NCBI RefSeq assembly: GCF_002102155.1
Contig: NZ_LQOU01000004.1
Location: 1 to 64,000, forward strand
DNA length: 64,000 bases
Source of the DNA: Mycobacterium europaeum
Lineage (GTDB): Bacteria; Actinomycetota; Actinomycetes; Mycobacteriales; Mycobacteriaceae
Direction of reading: 5' to 3'
Numbering within the stretch: position 1 is the stretch's first letter; the number at the start of each line of letters is the position of its first letter. Below, one piece after another: positions 35,625 to 44,480 of this stretch. A program made the position numbers and the translations under genes. The notes under the pieces are model-generated. The model searched no databases, was not told the DNA's origin, and saw nothing but the letters and a program-made list of their open reading frames with translations.

Positions 35625-36059
35625 GTGACTGAGGGGTTGTTCGGCCTGCTGACCGTGGTCGCGTTGGGCCTGGCACTGACACTTGCCGCCATTGCCGCCG
35701 TGTACGTCAGGCGGCTGGAGAGGCGGACGACCAGCCCGATGAGCGAGGAAATCGGCAGCGCCAAAGAGGTCGTGCGCAAATTGCGCAAACGCGAACCCAT
35801 GTCTGCCGAAGAGCTGGATTACGCCCGGCAGGTCGTCGCCGACCGCGGCTCCCTCATGGCGCTCTGCATCCCGGGCGCGTTGTTCATGCTGGGCTGCTTC
35901 TACGTGTTCGGCAGCCTCTACCACCTGCACGGAGCGACACCGTCGGAGCGCACATTTCTCGGGGTGATTCCCATGCTGACGTCGACCAACCTGGCTCTAC
36001 GGCTTCGCAGTAGCGCACGGCTGAAGAGGCGGCTGCGCAGCGCGCCCATCGCAGCATGA
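35625..36059 (+). CDS. Membrane protein with two helices, unknown function
   Basis: 144 residues from GTG 35625, which follows AAGGAG by 7 bases; an open frame upstream lacks such a site. One hydrophobic helix at the N-terminus (LFGLLTVVALGLALTLAAIAAVYV), a charged helical middle (KEVVRKLRKREPMSAEELDYAR), and a second helix (LCIPGALFMLGCFYVFGSLY), ending in a basic tail rich in Arg. Not recognised. Lies between the TPM-like gene and mmpS, same strand. Confidence 0.65.
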   Translation: MTEGLFGLLTVVALGLALTLAAIAAVYVRRLERRTTSPMSEEIGSAKEVVRKLRKREPMSAEELDYARQVVADRGSLMALCIPGALFMLGCFYVFGSLYHLHGATPSERTFLGVIPMLTSTNLALRLRSSARLKRRLRSAPIAA

Positions 36060-36231
36060 CGGTTCCGCGACCCAGGTTCGACACACCGAGATCGCGCCGG
36101 CGGCCCGGCTGCAGTAATCTCTTTACCGACATATGTCAACCTTGTTGATATATGACGGGCTCCTGGCGGTCCTTCGGGGGGCGGAGCTGAGGCGGGAACG
36201 TTTGTAGGACTGGGTCGCGAAAGGTGAGGGA

Positions 36232-36675
36232 GTGAGCCGTCGTTCAGTCGGCAGGACTGCCTTGGAGCGGGGCTGGATGCCGTTGGTCACCGTTGTTGCG
36301 GTCGGGGTGGGCCTGCTGTGCATGTACAAGGTGCACCAGTTCTCCGAACCCGAGCCGGTCATCACCGTCAACGGCCCGCAGGCACCCGAGCAGTTCAATC
36401 TCAAACGGATCACCTACGAAGTGTTCGGCAACGCCGGCAAGGGGGGAAAGCTCGTCTACATCGACATCGACGGCCATCCGCACCAGGTCGATTTCACGAG
36501 TCTGCCGTGGTCCCACACGGAGACCACGACGCTCTCCGTGGCGTCCGGCAGCATCTCGGTGCATGTTCGTAGCGGTCAGGTGAGTTGCCGGATGCTGGTG
36601 GATGGCGTCGTCCGCGACGAGCAGTCGGACGACCATCCGGATGCCGACGTCGAGTGCCGGGTGAAGTCGGCATGA
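36232..36675 (+). CDS. MmpS-family accessory protein
   Basis: 147 residues: a basic start, one membrane helix (about 16-31), then an extracytoplasmic beta-rich domain with the MmpS pattern (ITYEVFGNAGKGGKLVYIDIDG, WSHTETTTLS, CRMLVDGVV). MmpS proteins are periplasmic partners of MmpL transporters. GTG 36232 lies just after a purine-rich AGGTGAGGGA. It overlaps the mmpL start by 4 bp (ATGA). The 172 bases upstream contain no recognisable regulator site. Confidence 0.92.
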   Translation: MSRRSVGRTALERGWMPLVTVVAVGVGLLCMYKVHQFSEPEPVITVNGPQAPEQFNLKRITYEVFGNAGKGGKLVYIDIDGHPHQVDFTSLPWSHTETTTLSVASGSISVHVRSGQVSCRMLVDGVVRDEQSDDHPDADVECRVKSA

Positions 36676-39500
36676 CCGAGCATCGCCTCGACGAGCCCCG
36701 GGCCAAACGCCCGTTCATCCCCAGGATGGTGCGGGCTTTCGCCATACCGATCATCTTCTTCTGGGGCCTTCTCGCGGTCACCACGAACACGTTCATGCCG
36801 CAGGTGGAGCGGGTCGCAGAAGAGCTCGCCGGGCCGATGGTCCCGCACTACGCTCCCTCGCAGCGGGCGTTGCTGCACATCGGCGAGAAGTTCCACGAAT
36901 CCAACTCGACCAACTTGACCATGGTGGTGTTCGAGGCGAACCGGCCGTTGGGAGACCAAGACCACCGGTACTACGACGACCTGATGCGCCGCCTACAACA
37001 AGACACCCAGCACGTGCAGTACGTGATGGACCTGTGGGGTAAGCCGTTCACCGCGGCGGGAGCGCAGAGCGTGGACGGCAAGTGCACGTATGTGCTCCTT
37101 CGTCTCGCCGGGGACATCGGCCAGATTCAAGCCAACCAGTCGGTGAACGCCGTCCGCGACATCATCAAGAACGACCCGCCCCCACCGGGTCTCAAGGTCT
37201 ACGTCAGCGGCGCGGCTCCGCTGGCCTCGGACACGCTGGCCATCGCGAACGCGAGCCTGAACAACGTCACGATCGTCACGATCATCCTCATCGTCGTGAT
37301 GCTCCTGCTGGTCTACCGCACCCCTTCCACCCTGCTGGTGCCCTTGCTCGGCGTGCTCATCGAGATGCTCGTGGCGAAGGGAATCATCTCCACGCTCGGG
37401 CACCTCGGATACATCGAGCTCTCGTCGTTCGCGGTGAACATCGTGATCGCCCTAACCCTGGGTGCGGGAACGGATTACGGCATCTTCCTGATGGGCCGCT
37501 ATCACGAGGCCCGGCAGGCCGGGGAAAGCCGGGAGGACAGTTTCTACATCGCGTACAAGGGGGTCGCGCCGATCATCATCGGCTCCGGGCTGACGATCGC
37601 CGGCGCGTGTTACTGCTTGACGTTCGCGCGCCTGAACTACTTCCACACCATGGGGCCCGCCGTCGCGATCACCATGCTGTTCACCATCGCCGCGGCGATG
37701 ACGCTGGGCCCGGCTGCGCTGACCGTCGGCAGCCTGTTCGGGATGTTCGACCCGAGGACCAGCGCCAAGGGATATCTGTATCGGCGCATCGGGGCGAGCG
37801 TCGTGCGGTGGCCGGTGCCGATCCTGGTGGCCAGTTCCGCCGTCGTCATGCTCGGGGCGGTCTTTGTACCGACTTACCGGCAGAACTACGACGACCGGCA
37901 GTACCAGCCGGCCAGTGCGCCCGCCAACCTGGGTTTCCAGGCGGCGGATCGGCACTTCCCCAAGAGCAAGCTCTTCTCCGAGATGATCATGGTCGAAACC
38001 GATCACGACATGCGCAACTCGGCCGACTTCATCTCGCTGGACCGGGTCGCCAAGGCCCTGATCCGCCTGCACGGCGTGGCGATGGTGCAAGGCATGACCA
38101 GACCCTTGGGCCGGGCGCTCGAGCACGCCAGCATCCCCTACTTGTTCACCACGCAGGGCAGCGGCAACGGGCAACAGCTGCCCTTCAGCAAGGAGCAGAA
38201 CTCCAACACCGACGCGCAGGCCGACATCCAGGCGCACTCGGTCGCGGTGCTGCGGAAGGAGATCGGCTTTTTCCAGAAGGTGTCCGATGAGCTGCACCAG
38301 ACGGTTCTCACCGTCGAAGACCTCCAACGGGTCAGCGACGACATCAGGGACGAGGTCTCCAACGTCGAGGATTTCTTCCGGCCGATCAAGAGCTACTTCT
38401 ATTGGGAGAGGCACTGTTTCGACATCCCCATCTGCTGGACGTTCCGTTCGCTGTTCGAGGCGATCGATCAAGTCGACAAGTTGGCCGACGACATCGCGGA
38501 CGCGAAGCTGTCCCTGGAAGAGGTGGACAAAGCCTTCCCGCAGATCATCGCCCAACTCAAGGCCACCGCCGACGACACCGAGGCGCTGCAGTCGAAGCTG
38601 GTGAACAGCTACGGATCCGCCGACCTGCAGACCATTCAGACCGCGCAGACCTTCGATGATCTGATCAACGTCGGCAACGACTTCGACAAGTCCCGCAGCG
38701 ACGACTACTTCTACATCCCGCACGAGGGCTTCGACAACGACGACGTCAAGACGGGCATGAAGCTGATGATGTCGCCGGACGGCAAGGCGGCCCGCTTCAT
38801 CGTCACCCACGAGGGCGACGCCATGGGCCCCGAAGGCGTGGAGCACGTCCAACAGTTTCCCGACGCGATCAAGACGATCCTCAAGGAGACTTCGTTGGCC
38901 GGCGCGCGCATCTACATCGGCGGTTCGGGCTCCAACGACAAGGACATCAAGGAGTACGCGATGTCCGACCTGATGATCGCCGCGATCGCCGCCTTCGTGC
39001 TGATCTTCTTGATCATGATGTTCATCACGCGAAGTCTGGTGGCGGCCTTGGTGATTCCCGGCACCGTGGCCTTCTCCTATGCCGGCGCCTTCGGGCTGTC
39101 CATCCTTTTTTGGCAGCACCTGGTCGGCCTGCACCTGCACTGGCTGGTCCTGCCGCTGACGTTCATCATCCTGGTGGCGGTGGGTTCGGACTACAACCTG
39201 TTGCTCATCAACAGGGTCAAGGAGGAGCTGCACGGCGGCATTCACACCGGGCTGATCCGGGCGCTCGGGAGCACGGGCGGTGTGGTGACGTCGGCCGGTT
39301 TGGTCTTCGCCTTCACCATGCTGGCGATGCTCACCAGCGATCTGCGCACCATCGGTCAGGTGGGTTCCACCGTGTGCATCGGCCTGCTGCTCGACACGCT
39401 GATCGTGCGGTCGTTCGTGGTGCCGTGCATCCTGCGACTCCTGGGGCCGTGGTTCTGGTGGCCGACCCTGGTGCGCGCCCGCCCGCTGCGGCAGAGCTAG
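36672..39500 (+). CDS. MmpL-family RND lipid/siderophore exporter
   Basis: 942 residues. One N-terminal membrane helix, a periplasmic porter domain, a bundle of five helices (NASLNNVTIVTIILIVVMLLLVY onward) with the proton-relay motif GAGTDYGIFLMGRYHEARQAG, a second long periplasmic domain, and a matching C-terminal bundle with VAVGSDYNLLLINRVKEE. The second periplasmic domain contains a long coiled-coil section (about 515-690 of the protein), as in MmpL4/MmpL5-type exporters. With the translationally coupled MmpS it forms an exporter of envelope lipids or siderophores; the cargo cannot be assigned. Downstream is a convergent PPE gene. Confidence 0.95.
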   Translation: MTEHRLDEPRAKRPFIPRMVRAFAIPIIFFWGLLAVTTNTFMPQVERVAEELAGPMVPHYAPSQRALLHIGEKFHESNSTNLTMVVFEANRPLGDQDHRYYDDLMRRLQQDTQHVQYVMDLWGKPFTAAGAQSVDGKCTYVLLRLAGDIGQIQANQSVNAVRDIIKNDPPPPGLKVYVSGAAPLASDTLAIANASLNNVTIVTIILIVVMLLLVYRTPSTLLVPLLGVLIEMLVAKGIISTLGHLGYIELSSFAVNIVIALTLGAGTDYGIFLMGRYHEARQAGESREDSFYIAYKGVAPIIIGSGLTIAGACYCLTFARLNYFHTMGPAVAITMLFTIAAAMTLGPAALTVGSLFGMFDPRTSAKGYLYRRIGASVVRWPVPILVASSAVVMLGAVFVPTYRQNYDDRQYQPASAPANLGFQAADRHFPKSKLFSEMIMVETDHDMRNSADFISLDRVAKALIRLHGVAMVQGMTRPLGRALEHASIPYLFTTQGSGNGQQLPFSKEQNSNTDAQADIQAHSVAVLRKEIGFFQKVSDELHQTVLTVEDLQRVSDDIRDEVSNVEDFFRPIKSYFYWERHCFDIPICWTFRSLFEAIDQVDKLADDIADAKLSLEEVDKAFPQIIAQLKATADDTEALQSKLVNSYGSADLQTIQTAQTFDDLINVGNDFDKSRSDDYFYIPHEGFDNDDVKTGMKLMMSPDGKAARFIVTHEGDAMGPEGVEHVQQFPDAIKTILKETSLAGARIYIGGSGSNDKDIKEYAMSDLMIAAIAAFVLIFLIMMFITRSLVAALVIPGTVAFSYAGAFGLSILFWQHLVGLHLHWLVLPLTFIILVAVGSDYNLLLINRVKEELHGGIHTGLIRALGSTGGVVTSAGLVFAFTMLAMLTSDLRTIGQVGSTVCIGLLLDTLIVRSFVVPCILRLLGPWFWWPTLVRARPLRQS

Positions 39501-39507
39501 ACCCGTT

Positions 39508-39528
39508 ATGCGTCCGCAGAATACGCAT
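39508..39528. terminator. Hairpin between convergent mmpL and PPE genes
   Basis: ATGCGT (39508-39513) and its reverse complement ACGCAT (39523-39528) with a 9-base loop, in the 39-bp gap between two convergent stops. No T tract. A possible bidirectional stop. Confidence 0.3.
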
Positions 39529-39539
39529 CGGCACCGCCA

Positions 39540-40910
39540 CTAAATCAGCATCGCCGCCAACAGCTCTGGGAACAGCTCCGCGATCACTTCGGCGACCGCC
39601 GCAGCACTGACCGCAGCCGCGCCGGTGATCGCGGACTCCGCGATCGCGTACTCCGTTGAGCCGTAGCCGAAGACTTGAGCGAGGAGCGGGTTGTACGCCA
39701 GACCACTCGTGGTCGGCGTGAAGGTGAGAGTGACGGGGGTGGAGGTCAATGTGGTGACGGTGACAGAGGTGGAGGTCGGGACGGTGGTGGGGACGGTGAC
39801 GGCCGGGGCGGTGATGGTGGTGAGCACCGTGCTCGTGGAGGTGGTGACCAGTGCGGCCGAGCCGACCCCGGCCGCGGGGGCGGCCGCCGCGCTGACAGAT
39901 CCGGTGATGACGTTGATGGTTGCACCGGCCGAGCCGGCGGTGACCGAGGAGCCGGCCGTGAGGGAGATGGAGCCGCTGTTGCCGGTGCTGGCGACGACGA
40001 CGGAGCCCTGGGTGACGGTGAAGGAGCTGTACCCGTAGCTGGCGGGGTTGAAGGTGACGCCGGCGCCGAAGGTAAGGGGGTTGAGGCCGTGAGCGGCGAT
40101 CATGGCGCCGGCCGGGCCGGCGGTGAAGGTGTCCGTCGGGCCGACGGAGACGATGGTGCCGGCGGGAACGGTGACTGAGCCCTGGGTGACCGTGACGGTG
40201 GTGCCGTCGGAGACGGCAGTGACGGTTCCCCCGGGTTGGACGGTGACGGTCGAGCCAGGACCGTACGTGCTGACGCCGCTGGGATTGACGGTCGAGGTCA
40301 GTTGCGCCAGGGACTGAGTGTGAGCGCTGGTTGCGTTGCCGGCGGCCTGAGCCATGGCCTGGGCCTGGGCACCCTGACCGGACGGGTTGGTGGTCTGTGG
40401 CGCCTCTTTGAAGGGGACCAGCATGCTCGCGGACTTAGAAGCGCCCGCATAGCCGTACATCGCGGTGGCGTCCTGCGCCCACATCTCCGCATACTGGGCT
40501 TCGGTGGCCGCGATCGCGGGGCTGTTCTGTCCGAAGAAATTGGTTGCGACCAACGCCAACAGCTGCGCCCGGTTGGCCGCGATCACCGGCGGGGGCACCG
40601 TCATCGCGAACGCCGCCTCGTAGGCCGCCGCAGCCCCGTAGGCCTGGACGGCGGTTTGCCCGGCCTGAGCGGCAGCAGTCGATAGCCACTCCGCGTAAGG
40701 GGTAGCCGCGGCCGCCATCAGCATCGACGACGGACCCGACCATGCCTGGCCGCTCAGGCCCGAAACTTCCGACGAATAGCCGCTGGCGGTCGACTCCAAC
40801 TCGGCGGCCAGCGTGTCCCAGGCGGCCGCCGCGGCCAGCAACGGCCCCGATCCCGGGCCGGTATACATCAGCCCGGAATTGACCTCGGGGGGCAGCGACG
40901 CATAATCCAT
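39540..40910 (-). CDS. PPE-family protein with Thr/Val-rich C-terminal domain
   Basis: 456 residues. The N-terminal ~180 residues are a PPE domain: [12 protein letters not shown] at the start, the helix pair with [30 protein letters not shown], and the WxQD motif [14 protein letters not shown]. The C-terminal 250 residues are unlike the common SVP, MPTR or PPW tails. They alternate Thr/Val/Ser strands with turns (VTVTQGSV occurs in related forms several times, then [16 protein letters not shown]), which suggests a beta-rich repeat structure. Substrate of a type VII secretion system, normally with a PE partner, but no PE or esx gene is adjacent. Confidence 0.93.
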   Translation of the reverse strand: MDYASLPPEVNSGLMYTGPGSGPLLAAAAAWDTLAAELESTASGYSSEVSGLSGQAWSGPSSMLMAAAATPYAEWLSTAAAQAGQTAVQAYGAAAAYEAAFAMTVPPPVIAANRAQLLALVATNFFGQNSPAIAATEAQYAEMWAQDATAMYGYAGASKSASMLVPFKEAPQTTNPSGQGAQAQAMAQAAGNATSAHTQSLAQLTSTVNPSGVSTYGPGSTVTVQPGGTVTAVSDGTTVTVTQGSVTVPAGTIVSVGPTDTFTAGPAGAMIAAHGLNPLTFGAGVTFNPASYGYSSFTVTQGSVVVASTGNSGSISLTAGSSVTAGSAGATINVITGSVSAAAAPAAGVGSAALVTTSTSTVLTTITAPAVTVPTTVPTSTSVTVTTLTSTPVTLTFTPTTSGLAYNPLLAQVFGYGSTEYAIAESAITGAAAVSAAAVAEVIAELFPELLAAMLI

Positions 40911-41195
40911 GGCTTGACTCTCTTTTCGGAGTTAAGCGCGGTAGATCGACATGAGCAAAATACGTCGTCCGGGCGCGGTTTTTCGCGGCTCAGGTGAATG
41001 CCTCCTTACAGCAGCATTAAGCTTCCGAGTGGATCAGCCGGACACGAAATCCCCGCTGGCGCTCAGCTTTACGCGATTTCTTCGCGCAAAGTTCCATTCC
41101 TTCACCGCTCGTTCAGTCCGGGTGCACTGAACTTACCTATGGTGTGCGACACCGGTAACCGCTTGCCATTGAAACACCTGGCAGAGGAGCGTCCC

Positions 41196-41555
41196 ATGCA
41201 GTTCTTCATCCGCGCCATGCCCAAGACGGTTGCCGGCGGGGTTGCCACCGTCGTCGTCTGCAGTGCAATGATTTTCAGTATCGCCGGCCTCGCGATGGCA
41301 GACCCGTCGGATCCGGAGCCCGCTCCCCCACCGAACTGCACGCAGGCCGATTTCTTCCAGGTTTCGGCCGGTGTTGCCGCGGCGACGTCGCGTTATCTCT
41401 TCGCCCATCCAGCGGCCAACGCCAAGTTCACCGGCGTGAGTGACGTGCGTGACCAACTGCAGCAGTACAAGAGCGCCAACCCCGAGGCCCAAGCGGACTT
41501 GGCGGGCATTCGTCAGCCGCTGACCGAATTCCTGAATCGGTGCCAACGGCAATAA
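41196..41555 (+). CDS. Haemophore-like heme-binding secreted protein
   Basis: 119 residues from ATG 41196, with GAGGAG 7 bases upstream. A long signal sequence (hydrophobic about 14-33, cleavage at LAMADP) precedes a small helical domain with the mycobacterial haemophore pattern: a Cys near its start (NCTQADFFQV), GVAAATSRYLFAHPAANAKFT, and a Cys near the end (FLNRCQ), which would pair. M. tuberculosis proteins with this domain bind heme outside the membrane. The candidate axial Tyr is in SRYLFAHP. The 285-bp stretch from the PPE start (40911-41195) should hold promoters for both genes; I see no gene in it. Confidence 0.85.
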   Translation: MQFFIRAMPKTVAGGVATVVVCSAMIFSIAGLAMADPSDPEPAPPPNCTQADFFQVSAGVAAATSRYLFAHPAANAKFTGVSDVRDQLQQYKSANPEAQADLAGIRQPLTEFLNRCQRQ

Positions 41556-41602
41556 GCGTTGTGCACCAGCGCAATCGGTCATCAGCGACGCACTGCGCCG
41601 GG

Positions 41603-42340
41603 CTAGCCTGCGCCCTTTCCGTTGTCGACGCGATAGACGGCGCCGTGCACCGCCGCCGCGGCGTCGCTGGCCAGGAAGGCGATCACGTTCGCCACGTCGA
41701 GGGGCTGCATCATGCCGCGCGGTGAGGCCGTGCGCATGATCAGGTCGTAGTTCGGGTTCTCCGGAGGGCTGAAGTGCTCGAGCTGCGGGGTCAGCATGCC
41801 GCCGGGACATATTGCGTTGACGCGCAAGCGATCCGCCGTGTACTCCACCGCCAGCGCGCGGGTCAGCCCGACCAGACCGTGCTTGGCCGCGCAGTAGCCG
41901 GCCGAGTACGCCTGGCCCTCGACGCCGGCGATGGAGCCGACGTTGACGATGTTGCCGCCCCGCTCCAGCAGGTGCGGCAATGCCGCGCGGGACAGGAAGA
42001 ACGGCCCGTTCAAATTGACCGCGAGGTCGTGCGCCCAGTCCTCGTCGGTCATCGTCTCCGTCCGGCGCATCTGGTGTTGTCCGGCGACGTTGACCAAGAC
42101 GTCCAGCCCGCCGAACTCGCGCACGCACTGCGCGACCGCGTCCCGGCAGGCCGGTGCGGAAGCGACGTCCACGGATGCGTAGGAACCGTTCTGCACGTCG
42201 GCGAAGACCTCGGCCAGCCGAGCCGTGTCCCGTCCGATGCCGAAAACCGTTGCGCCCTGGCGGGAGAACAATCTGGCCGTCTCAGCGCCGAGGCCCGACG
42301 ACGCACCGGTCACCAACGCGACCTTGCCCTGCAATGACAT
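41603..42340 (-). CDS. Short-chain dehydrogenase/reductase (SDR)
   Basis: 245 residues from ATG 42340: VTGASSGLGAETA, NVAGQHQM, VNVGSIAGVEG (Ser), YCAAKHGL (Tyr/Lys) and CPGGMLTP. A classical NAD(P)-dependent oxidoreductase. The open frame continues upstream through the next gene, but that gene's own protein and this ATG give clean boundaries. The small membrane protein upstream ends 14 bp before it, so the two are probably cotranscribed. Confidence 0.92.
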   Translation of the reverse strand: MSLQGKVALVTGASSGLGAETARLFSRQGATVFGIGRDTARLAEVFADVQNGSYASVDVASAPACRDAVAQCVREFGGLDVLVNVAGQHQMRRTETMTDEDWAHDLAVNLNGPFFLSRAALPHLLERGGNIVNVGSIAGVEGQAYSAGYCAAKHGLVGLTRALAVEYTADRLRVNAICPGGMLTPQLEHFSPPENPNYDLIMRTASPRGMMQPLDVANVIAFLASDAAAAVHGAVYRVDNGKGAG

Positions 42341-42354
42341 TCCAGCCCCCGGGG

Positions 42355-42570
42355 TCAGTAGGAGCGCATCCGCGCGACGAGTCTCGGCCCCCACAGGGTC
42401 ATCGCACGGCGCGCGGTGAACAACACGAGCAGGCTGATCGCCATCCGGCCGAGGGCGACCCGACTGGTTCGCCGCTTCCAGGTCCGCGGCGCCGATCCCG
42501 CGCGCCGGCCCAGGTAGTAGCCGAGGTAGGTTGCCACCGCGAGAGCCGCGATTCCCGCGAGCACCGTCAT
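42355..42570 (-). CDS. Small membrane protein, unknown function
   Basis: 71 residues: an N-terminal hydrophobic helix (MTVLAGIAALAVATYLGYYLG) and a second, weaker one (ALGRMAISLLVLFTARRAMTLW) with basic flanks. It is 14 bp upstream of an SDR gene on the same strand. Not recognised beyond a two-helix membrane protein. Confidence 0.65.
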   Translation of the reverse strand: MTVLAGIAALAVATYLGYYLGRRAGSAPRTWKRRTSRVALGRMAISLLVLFTARRAMTLWGPRLVARMRSY

Positions 42571-42655
42571 GATGATGAGCGTTTCGCGTCATCGTCGCGG
42601 TGGGGTCACGCGAAAGGCACACCTTGGCCACTACGTGCGGCCGACGAATGCGGCG

Positions 42656-42934
42656 CTAACCGATCTCGCTGACGACATAGACGGCGACATAACCGATGGG
42701 GATGCCCGTCCAGGTGGCGATGCACTTGCGTGCCGCCAGCTCGACGGCGCCGCGGCGACTGGTGCGGGTGACCCTGCCGATCTCCGGAATCCGGATCAGC
42801 CATCCGTCCGCGTCACGACTGACTTCGACATCAAAGCACTGGCCGACCATCGGGCACTTCACGCGCGGGGCGACCCGCGATGCGCGGGCGCTGCGCAGCG
42901 ATTGACGGCGCAGCAGGCTGGGCTGAGTGGGCAT
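42656..42934 (-). CDS. Small protein with a HicB-like N-terminal strand pattern, unknown function
   Basis: 92 residues from ATG 42934. After a basic N-terminal 25 residues it reads QCFDVEVSRDADGWLIRIPEIGRVTRTSRRGAVE, then AARKCIATWTGIPIGYVAV. The pattern of two strands, a conserved Pro-Glu-Ile turn and a following helix resembles the partially degraded RNase-H fold of HicB-type antitoxins. There is no HicA-like partner next to it, so a toxin-antitoxin role is not supported. The start lacks a strong ribosome site. Confidence 0.55.
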   Translation of the reverse strand: MPTQPSLLRRQSLRSARASRVAPRVKCPMVGQCFDVEVSRDADGWLIRIPEIGRVTRTSRRGAVELAARKCIATWTGIPIGYVAVYVVSEIG

Positions 42935-43073
42935 GGCTGCTTTCGGAGAGTCGCAATCGAACCGCGGGCAAGAGTAATGCGCGGCGCGGCGAAAACCTAA
43001 TCGGCAGCCGGGCCGGCCCGCAGTTGAGGCGCACTCGCTACCGAGTCGTTGCCGCGACTTAATGTTCAAGGGC

Positions 43074-44288
43074 CTAATCCGGTCGGCTCGGCGGGAACGC
43101 GGCGCGATTCTCGATGGCCTCCCGATAGGCATTCACCCGGCCCGGGACCGTCGCGAGCACCGCGACGGTGCGACCGCTACGCCCGTACGCGGCGACGAAT
43201 TCCCAGGACTTCGCATCCCCTTCGATGACCTCGACGGCGTCGTAATCGGTTGGCAAACCCAGCATCTGCAGCTTGACGTCGTATTGATCGGACCAGAAGT
43301 ACGGCAGCTCGGCGTGAGCCTCGGCGCGTTCCTGCCCCGCCAACAATGTTCGCGCCGCGGCCGCGCCCTGGCCGCCCGCGTCGTCCCAGTGCTCGGTACG
43401 CAGGTGCCGTTCGTACAGCGGGTGCCACCAGCGCGCGACGTCCCCGGCCGCAACGACCGGGACGTCCGCGGGGCTGCCCTCCGCAACACCTTTGGCGTCG
43501 CAGATCACGCCGTCGTCGATCCGCAGTCCAGAGCCGTCCAGCCAGTCGGTCGCGGGAGTGACCCCGAGGCCGACGATGACAAGGTCGGCCGGAATCTGCG
43601 AGCCATCGGTGAGTCGAACCCCCTCCACCTGAGAATCACCGACGAAGGCGTCGACGCCCACGCCGACCCGCAGGTCCACGCCGTGCCGGCGATGCAGTTC
43701 GGCCCATCGTGGTGCAAGCTCCTCGCCCAGCGCGGCCAGTAGCGGGCCGGCGGCCTTCTCGATCAGCACCACGTCCAAGCCGATCGAGCGGCAGCTCGCG
43801 GCGACCTCGGCGCCGATGAACCCGCCGCCGACGACGACGACGCGCGGTCGCGACGCCAGCCGGCCCCGGATGGCCAGGCAGTCCTGAACCGTCCGCAACG
43901 TCAGCACCCCGTCGGGGACGGGGCCGCCCGGCCATTCGCGCGGCATCGCGCCGCTGGCGATCACCAGTCCGTCGAAGGGCAGGGATAGGTCCTGGCCGTC
44001 GTTACGCACGTGGACGGCGCGCGAGGACAGGTCCAACTTGAGAGCGGATGCGCCGCGCAGAACGCGGGCGTCCATATCGAATTGCGGCGCCAAGTCGACG
44101 CCGGCCCGGTACACCTCGCCGGTAAGGAATTTCTTCGACAGCGGCGGGCGATGGTAAGGGGCCTGGCGCTCTGCGCCGACGATGGTCAGGGCGCCCGCAT
44201 AGCCCTCTTGTCGCAGTGTCTCCGCCGCTCGCGTGCCTGCGATCCCGGCGCCGACGACGACAACGTTCTCCAGCTGGCGACTCGGCAT
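43074..44288 (-). CDS. NAD(P)H:ferredoxin reductase (FAD-dependent)
   Basis: 404 residues. FAD-binding VVVGAGIAGTRAAETLR at the start, NAD(P)-binding VVVVGGGFIGAEVAA near 147-161, the second FAD motif PVVAAGDVARWW, and a reductase C-terminal domain with YFWSDQYDVKLQMLG. This is the type of reductase that feeds P450 or oxygenase ferredoxins. It ends the operon made with the ferredoxin (3-bp gap) and the diiron-like protein upstream, so these probably form one electron chain: NAD(P)H, FAD, Fe-S, diiron centre. Confidence 0.93.
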   Translation of the reverse strand: MPSRQLENVVVVGAGIAGTRAAETLRQEGYAGALTIVGAERQAPYHRPPLSKKFLTGEVYRAGVDLAPQFDMDARVLRGASALKLDLSSRAVHVRNDGQDLSLPFDGLVIASGAMPREWPGGPVPDGVLTLRTVQDCLAIRGRLASRPRVVVVGGGFIGAEVAASCRSIGLDVVLIEKAAGPLLAALGEELAPRWAELHRRHGVDLRVGVGVDAFVGDSQVEGVRLTDGSQIPADLVIVGLGVTPATDWLDGSGLRIDDGVICDAKGVAEGSPADVPVVAAGDVARWWHPLYERHLRTEHWDDAGGQGAAAARTLLAGQERAEAHAELPYFWSDQYDVKLQMLGLPTDYDAVEVIEGDAKSWEFVAAYGRSGRTVAVLATVPGRVNAYREAIENRAAFPPSRPD

Positions 44289-44291
44289 CGC

Positions 44292-44480
44292 TCAGTCCTT
44301 CACCGTGATCGCCTGCGTCGGGCAGGACACCTCGGCGCCCAGCAACTGCTGGCGCAGCTCCTCCGGCGCCTCGGATTGCAGCACGTGCAGACCGTCTTCC
44401 CGGACGTCGAAGACCTCGTGACAGATGCTCATGCAAACGCCGTTGCCGTCGCACGTGTCCAGGTCCACCGAAACCTTCAT
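44292..44480 (-). CDS. [3Fe-4S]-type ferredoxin, Asn variant
   Basis: 62 residues. Ligands Cys10 and Cys16 (CDGNGVC) and Cys53 (SCPTQAI); the variable position is Asn13, unlike His13 in the ferredoxin at 16472. An extra Cys20 (SIC) occupies the site that is Ala in that paralogue. ATG 44480 overlaps the upstream gene's stop by 4 bp (ATGA), and the reductase gene follows after 3 bp. It should carry electrons from that reductase to the protein at 44477. Confidence 0.92.
   Translation of the reverse strand: MKVSVDLDTCDGNGVCMSICHEVFDVREDGLHVLQSEAPEELRQQLLGAEVSCPTQAITVKD

Noticed and set aside
37452-39245. 597-codon minus-strand frame
   Set aside because: Shadow of mmpL; no motif and Gly/Asp/Arg/His composition typical of antisense frames.
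42656-42934. Possible HicB antitoxin implying a toxin-antitoxin pair
   Set aside because: There is no HicA-like gene on either side; kept only as a small protein with a similar strand pattern.
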